Positions 60,021 to 64,000 of a DNA stretch of 64,000 nucleotides are shown in pieces (the first letter of the stretch is position 1; every line of letters starts with the position of its first letter). A model generated the notes under the pieces. That model had not been told where the DNA came from and ran no database searches. It saw only the letters and a program-made list of their open reading frames with translations. The position numbers were made by a program, and so were the translations under genes. Where the stretch lies: NCBI GenBank assembly GCA_012842685.1, contig DUSI01000032.1, positions 1 to 64,000 on the forward strand. The letters run 5' to 3'. The stretch is from Candidatus Fermentithermobacillaceae bacterium (GTDB lineage Bacteria > Bacillota > Sulfobacillia > Fermentithermobacillales > Fermentithermobacillaceae).

Positions 60021-63000
60021 CTACGTAAGGCCCCGGGAGCCAACGTATCCCCGCCAGTCTACCTCTTCTTCCACCTGCGGGCCGAGGAAGAAGATGGACG
60101 CTTTTTTCACGGGCTTCTCCAGTATGCTCTCGGCCGCCAGGGCATAGATCGCAACCTGGGGAGTGTAGAAGAGGGCGCGCTCGCCTGCTCTGTCTCTCGG
60201 GATGTCGTCGGTCTTGAAATCGAGCACGACCAAGCCGTCTGGCTCATAGAGGAGCATGTCGATGACGCCCTGGGCTACCACAAACTCGTCCCGAACGCCC
60301 GGCGCGTCCAGGAACGCCCCGGCGGGAAGCTTTAGGGTGAAGGGCACCTCCCTGAGGACGCGTCCCCTGCATTCTACCGCGGCCTGCCCTGCGGGCGAAG
60401 AGAAGAAGCCGGCGACGAGGGCAAGGTCCTCGGGTGAGACTCCGGGCGGTCTCAGGAAGCCCGCTTCCACCAGCCTCGCGTTCTCCGCGGCCACCGCCTC
60501 GGGGCTGTGGGCCATATCCAGCCTCATGCGCGCGAGAAGGGTGTGGACCGCTATGCCCCGCTCGACGGCGCTGGAGTGCTGCCGGGAATCGTCCATCCCC
60601 ATCCGCCTCGTCGGGCGCGGGAGAAACCAAGGGAACTCTTCTTCTTCCCGCTCAAGCCGCCTCTTGATCTCACCCACAGGCATTTTCGCCCGGACGGTCG
60701 TGAGGAAGCCGTACGGGTACCTCCACTCGAGCCTCCGCCTGACTTCGCGGCTCACCTCGGGATCTCCGGGCGGAGGAGGAAGCAGCCTCTTGATCTCGCT
60801 GAGACTCAGATCGGGCGACTGGGAGACCTCGTAGGATGGAGGCGGCACCGGCTCTCCGTCAGGGGTACCCCAGACTTTCACGGAGAACAACCCTTTCCCC
60901 GCGTCCCGGAGAACCACCGGACACACCCAGTCCAGGTAGGTCCCCGCCCTCTCGGGATCGCTCCTCCGCCACCGGGAAATAGCCCCCTCAAGGCCCCTCA
61001 CTGACCCGATCATGACCAGCTTTTCCTTAGCCCTGGTAAGGGCCACGTAGAGCACCCGCATCTCCTCTGCCGTGTTTTCACGGTCGATCCTCTCGGCTAT
61101 CGCCTGGTATAGGGCGGTGGGGTATTTGACCCTCTTCTCCAGGTCCACAAGATAAGAACCAATCCCGAACTCCCTGTGGAACAAGACGTCGCTCCTCAGA
61201 TCGTCCTTGTTGAACCTCTTACCGAGGTCAAGGACTATCACAACGGGGAACTCCAGGCCCTTGGCCTTGTGGATGGACATGAGCCTGACCACGTCCTCGT
61301 GCTCTCCCAGGGCCCGTGCCGTGCCCAGGTCGCCCTCGGACTCGCGCAGGCGCTCAACGAACCTTAGGAACCGGCCAAGCCCGTGGCGGCCGAAGGAGTC
61401 AAACTGCCGCGCCCTGTCGCAAAGGGCCCTGAGGTTCGCCTGGCGCTGGCCTCCCCCCGGAAGCCCGCCCACGTAGTCGTGGTAACCGGTCTCCCTTAGG
61501 ATCTTCCAGAGCGTCTCGGCCAGTGGGCGCCTCCTGGCGAGCGTCCGCCATCGCTCTAGGTTCTCGAGGAACTTCCCGAGGACGTCCCTGAGGTGAGGGT
61601 CGGAGCTATCGGTCTTGGCGAAAGAGCAGACGGCGTCGTAAAAGGTCCCCTCCTTGACGGTCGCCCTGATCAAGGCGAGGTCCTGTGGCTCGAGCCCGAC
61701 GATAGGCGAGCGGAGGACCGCGGCGAGGGGTATGTCCTGCAGCGGGTTGTCGATCACCGAAAGGAGGGAGAGGGCGACCTCGACCTCCCGCGCCTGGAAG
61801 TATCCGGTAGCAGATTCGGCGTAACACGGGATATCGCACCTGGACATGATTTCGGCCACGGCGTTGGCCCTGTCCTTGGTAGACCTCATGAGTATCGCGA
61901 TGTCCCGGTAAGAACAGGGACGGCTCGTCTTGGTCTTTGGATCCCATACCATAAGGGGATTTCGTGGATCCACCATTTCCTTAATGCGACGGGCGGCCAC
62001 AAGAGCTTCTTTCTCCAGGGCCTCATACTCCTCCATGTCCCCCGATGACCCCGCCGGTGAACCGGGAAGACCTGCCTCGCCTTGCCCGCCGTCGTAGGTG
62101 TCCTCGTCGCTATTTTCCTCTTGAGCAGACTGGGCGAGCCGCTCGACGAGGTGTAGCTCCACGCTGTGCTCGCCTCCTGACGGCGGGTATGTCGCTCCGG
62201 GAAGGAGTTCGTGACCATCCCTGTAGTCTATCCCCGCCAGGTCTTCCTTCATAATATCCGAGAAGATGGCGTTTACCGCCTCAAGCACCTGGGACCTGCT
62301 CCTGAAATTCCTGGTCAGGTCTATGCGGACGCCCGGTGACTTCTCCTCCCCCGGGCTCCCGCAAGGGACATATGACCTCAGTTTCTCCAGGAAAAGGGCC
62401 GGTTCGGCGAGCCTGAACCGGTAGATGCTCTGCTTGACGTCTCCCACCATGAAAACATTTCCCGAGGTAGGGCTTACCCTGGAAACCAAGGTGAGGATCC
62501 TCTCCTGGAGGGGGTTCGTGTCCTGGTACTCATCGATGAGGAGCCAGTCGAACTCCTTTCTCACGTCTCCGGCGATCTTTCCGCCGTCCATCTCGAGCAC
62601 CTGGAGGCAATACCTCTCGAGGTCCGAAAAATCCACTCCGCCCCGCTCTCGCTTCGCGGCCGTATAGCGTCTGTCCAGTTCCTCCACGATGTCGCACAGG
62701 CCTGATATAAGGGGCGCCACTACGGCCATCTCGGCAACAACCTCGTCAAGAGGCCTCGTGAACGCGTATTCCTTCACCCCGGAGAAAACATCCTTTGCGA
62801 GGTTCCTCAGGGAAGCGGCCTCTTCCCTAAGTCCCGGGTCGCAGTCTCGGGCGGCGGAGAGCCTCGTGAAGGATGCCGACAAGAGGCACGAAGAGGTTCC
62901 CGCGGCTATTTCCCGCAAGGCGTCTGTCAGGCCGCTCCCCTTGGCTACCGCTTCTTCCGCCTCTTTGAGGAGGCCTTCTAGCCACACTCCGGCCTCTGAG

Positions 63001-63767
63001 AAAAGGGTTAGATCGTCCCGGAGGGCCTTGAGGTAGGCCCCCGGCCCGCCCGGCCTCCCGCATATCTCGATGGCTTCCTGAACCAAAGCCTTAGCCCGCC
63101 TTACGTCTTTAAGGGCGCGTCTCGCCAGGGGAGGTAGCCAAGTGAGGTCCCTGCCTGTAGCCCTTTCCCTGGCCATCTGCAGGAAGCCGCCCATAGAAGG
63201 AAGCGTGAGGGCGAAGCTGTGGAGCCTCAGCACCGTGGACTTGAACCCTTCGTCAAAGGCCTTTCCGCCGAAGCTTGCTACCAGCGAGCGGAAGACTTCG
63301 CCCCTTTGGCTGGGATCGTCGTAGAGGTCCTCGAACAGCCCGTCCAAGGTCTCCATCCTCATGAGTTCGGCTTCGTTCTCATCCAGGACCCTGAAAGACG
63401 GGTCCAGGTTCACTTTGAAGTAGTACCTCCGCAGCACGCGAAGGCAGAAAGAGTGGATCGTCGATATCTGGGCCCTGTCGAGGAGGGCAAGCTGGTACCT
63501 GACGCGGGGGTTTTCCGGAGCCTTCCTTAGGGCCTCCTCAAGGGCAGACCGTATCCTCTCTTTCATCTCCGCGGCAGCTTTCTCTGTGAAAGTGACGACC
63601 AGAAGCCTCCCGAGATCCAGGGGATCTTCCAGAGACAGCACCCTGCGGATGATGCGCTCGACCAGGACCGACGTCTTCCCGGCCCCGGCCGCGGCCGAGA
63701 CGAGCACGTTTTTCCCGGAGAAAGTTATGGCAAGCTCCTGCTCCTTAGTCCAAACCGCGTCAGCCAT
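60021..63767 (-). CDS. addA: ATP-dependent helicase/nuclease subunit AddA
   Basis: About 1248 residues, the expected AddA size. UvrD-type motif I SAAAGAGKTSVLVERI, motif II LLIDEYQDTNPLQ, motif III/IV blocks (MVGDVKQSIYRFR), motif VI VLYVALTRAKEKL, and a C-terminal RecB-type nuclease with GIAVHTLLARM and VVLDFKTDDI (Asp/Lys catalytic) are all present. AddAB resects double-strand breaks and loads RecA at Chi. The start is ATG 63767 with GGAGGAGG upstream; a GTG at 63776 is possible. The 5' end overlaps the addB stop by 8 nt. Confidence 0.96.
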   Translation of the reverse strand: MADAVWTKEQELAITFSGKNVLVSAAAGAGKTSVLVERIIRRVLSLEDPLDLGRLLVVTFTEKAAAEMKERIRSALEEALRKAPENPRVRYQLALLDRAQISTIHSFCLRVLRRYYFKVNLDPSFRVLDENEAELMRMETLDGLFEDLYDDPSQRGEVFRSLVASFGGKAFDEGFKSTVLRLHSFALTLPSMGGFLQMARERATGRDLTWLPPLARRALKDVRRAKALVQEAIEICGRPGGPGAYLKALRDDLTLFSEAGVWLEGLLKEAEEAVAKGSGLTDALREIAAGTSSCLLSASFTRLSAARDCDPGLREEAASLRNLAKDVFSGVKEYAFTRPLDEVVAEMAVVAPLISGLCDIVEELDRRYTAAKRERGGVDFSDLERYCLQVLEMDGGKIAGDVRKEFDWLLIDEYQDTNPLQERILTLVSRVSPTSGNVFMVGDVKQSIYRFRLAEPALFLEKLRSYVPCGSPGEEKSPGVRIDLTRNFRSRSQVLEAVNAIFSDIMKEDLAGIDYRDGHELLPGATYPPSGGEHSVELHLVERLAQSAQEENSDEDTYDGGQGEAGLPGSPAGSSGDMEEYEALEKEALVAARRIKEMVDPRNPLMVWDPKTKTSRPCSYRDIAILMRSTKDRANAVAEIMSRCDIPCYAESATGYFQAREVEVALSLLSVIDNPLQDIPLAAVLRSPIVGLEPQDLALIRATVKEGTFYDAVCSFAKTDSSDPHLRDVLGKFLENLERWRTLARRRPLAETLWKILRETGYHDYVGGLPGGGQRQANLRALCDRARQFDSFGRHGLGRFLRFVERLRESEGDLGTARALGEHEDVVRLMSIHKAKGLEFPVVIVLDLGKRFNKDDLRSDVLFHREFGIGSYLVDLEKRVKYPTALYQAIAERIDRENTAEEMRVLYVALTRAKEKLVMIGSVRGLEGAISRWRRSDPERAGTYLDWVCPVVLRDAGKGLFSVKVWGTPDGEPVPPPSYEVSQSPDLSLSEIKRLLPPPPGDPEVSREVRRRLEWRYPYGFLTTVRAKMPVGEIKRRLEREEEEFPWFLPRPTRRMGMDDSRQHSSAVERGIAVHTLLARMRLDMAHSPEAVAAENARLVEAGFLRPPGVSPEDLALVAGFFSSPAGQAAVECRGRVLREVPFTLKLPAGAFLDAPGVRDEFVVAQGVIDMLLYEPDGLVVLDFKTDDIPRDRAGERALFYTPQVAIYALAAESILEKPVKKASIFFLGPQVEEEVDWRGYVGSRGLT

Positions 63768-64000
63768 CCACGCCACCTCCTCCCCGGATCTCCTGCCAGA
63801 TGCCTCCGGGCGGCGGCGCGATGACCCTGTACCTGTTTCCCGGGAGCAATACGTCGAACCAGCACAGCGGCCCGTACGGGCAGAAAGTACAGGCCCTCAC
63901 CTCGCCCCGGCGGAAGGGCGCGATCTCTATGTCGCCCGCGAATATCCTCCGGCACATCTCCCCGACCTTGCGTTTCACGTGCCTGAGGAGGGCCTCGAAA
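63760..64000 (-). CDS. addB: AddB C-terminus, truncated by window edge
   Basis: The last 79 residues of AddB; the 5' part lies beyond the right end. CTFCPYGPLCWFD carries a Cys-x2-Cys-x5-Cys group, three of the four ligands of the AddB 4Fe-4S cluster; the fourth would be further upstream. Stop TGA lies within the addA ribosome-site and start region (ATGGCTGA overlap), so addBA is translationally coupled. Confidence 0.85.
   Translation of the reverse strand, partial: FEALLRHVKRKVGEMCRRIFAGDIEIAPFRRGEVRACTFCPYGPLCWFDVLLPGNRYRVIAPPPGGIWQEIRGGGGVDG

Overview
The window reads as a chromosomal segment of a GC-rich, endospore-forming Bacillota (Firmicutes). The evidence is a complete gerA-gerB-gerC germinant-receptor operon, a YheC/D-type spore-coat ATP-grasp protein, YlbF-, ABC-F- and FapA-family proteins, addBA in place of recBCD, purSQL-style purine synthesis, frequent GTG/TTG starts with GGAGG ribosome sites, and riboswitches typical of Gram-positives. 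No rRNA, tRNA, CRISPR array, insertion sequence or prophage was seen. The segment looks like stable chromosome with a few accessory-looking operons.

Layout. 1-2.8 kb: an FMN riboswitch and riboflavin ECF S-component (ribU), a tryptophanase-type lyase, and a stand-alone NlpC/P60 protein. 2.8-5.6 kb: a MATE-like exporter and an Ntn-hydrolase of the C45/AAT family. 5.6-12 kb (minus strand): a six-gene operon of vWA protein, PP2C phosphatase, membrane kinase with coiled coil, beta-propeller lipoprotein, DUF1232 protein and an unknown protein. It looks like a phospho-signalling system related to the TerY-P triad. 12-20 kb (plus): a predicted metal exporter joined to gerABC, an ABC-F protein behind a structured leader, a YlbF-like protein, and a 31-aa membrane peptide followed by a terminator. 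20-26.7 kb: a ZIP transporter, a secreted Pro-repeat protein, a 14-unit 9-bp tandem repeat, cca, an SLC13 transporter, a frame-split DppA-like D-aminopeptidase, and bioY. 26.7-35.9 kb: a FapA-like protein, an ECF S-component, an unassigned PLP-fold enzyme, two M20 hydrolases and an ABC-2 transporter. 36-43 kb (minus): guaA-purB-purC-purS-purQ-purL, ended by a strong terminator. 43-45 kb: an S9 peptidase. 45-49.7 kb (minus): a c-di-AMP (ydaO-type) riboswitch leading a three-gene operon of Ddl-like ATP-grasp ligase, opine-dehydrogenase-like enzyme and cobalamin-binding mutase-like enzyme. 49.7-56 kb: an MFS transporter, an HD-GYP phosphodiesterase, tdh-kbl threonine catabolism and a serine beta-lactamase-family hydrolase. 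56-64 kb (minus): a three-domain YheC/D-amidoligase protein coupled to a DRG-type TGS GTPase, then addA and the 3' end of addB.

The best candidates for undescribed biology are (i) the c-di-AMP-riboswitch operon, whose enzyme set suggests synthesis of an opine-like or peptide-like small molecule under osmotic or cell-wall control; (ii) the vWA/PP2C/kinase/propeller operon; and (iii) the fused ATP-grasp-remnant/amidoligase/YheCD protein. All identifications come from reading motifs. No database search was run.
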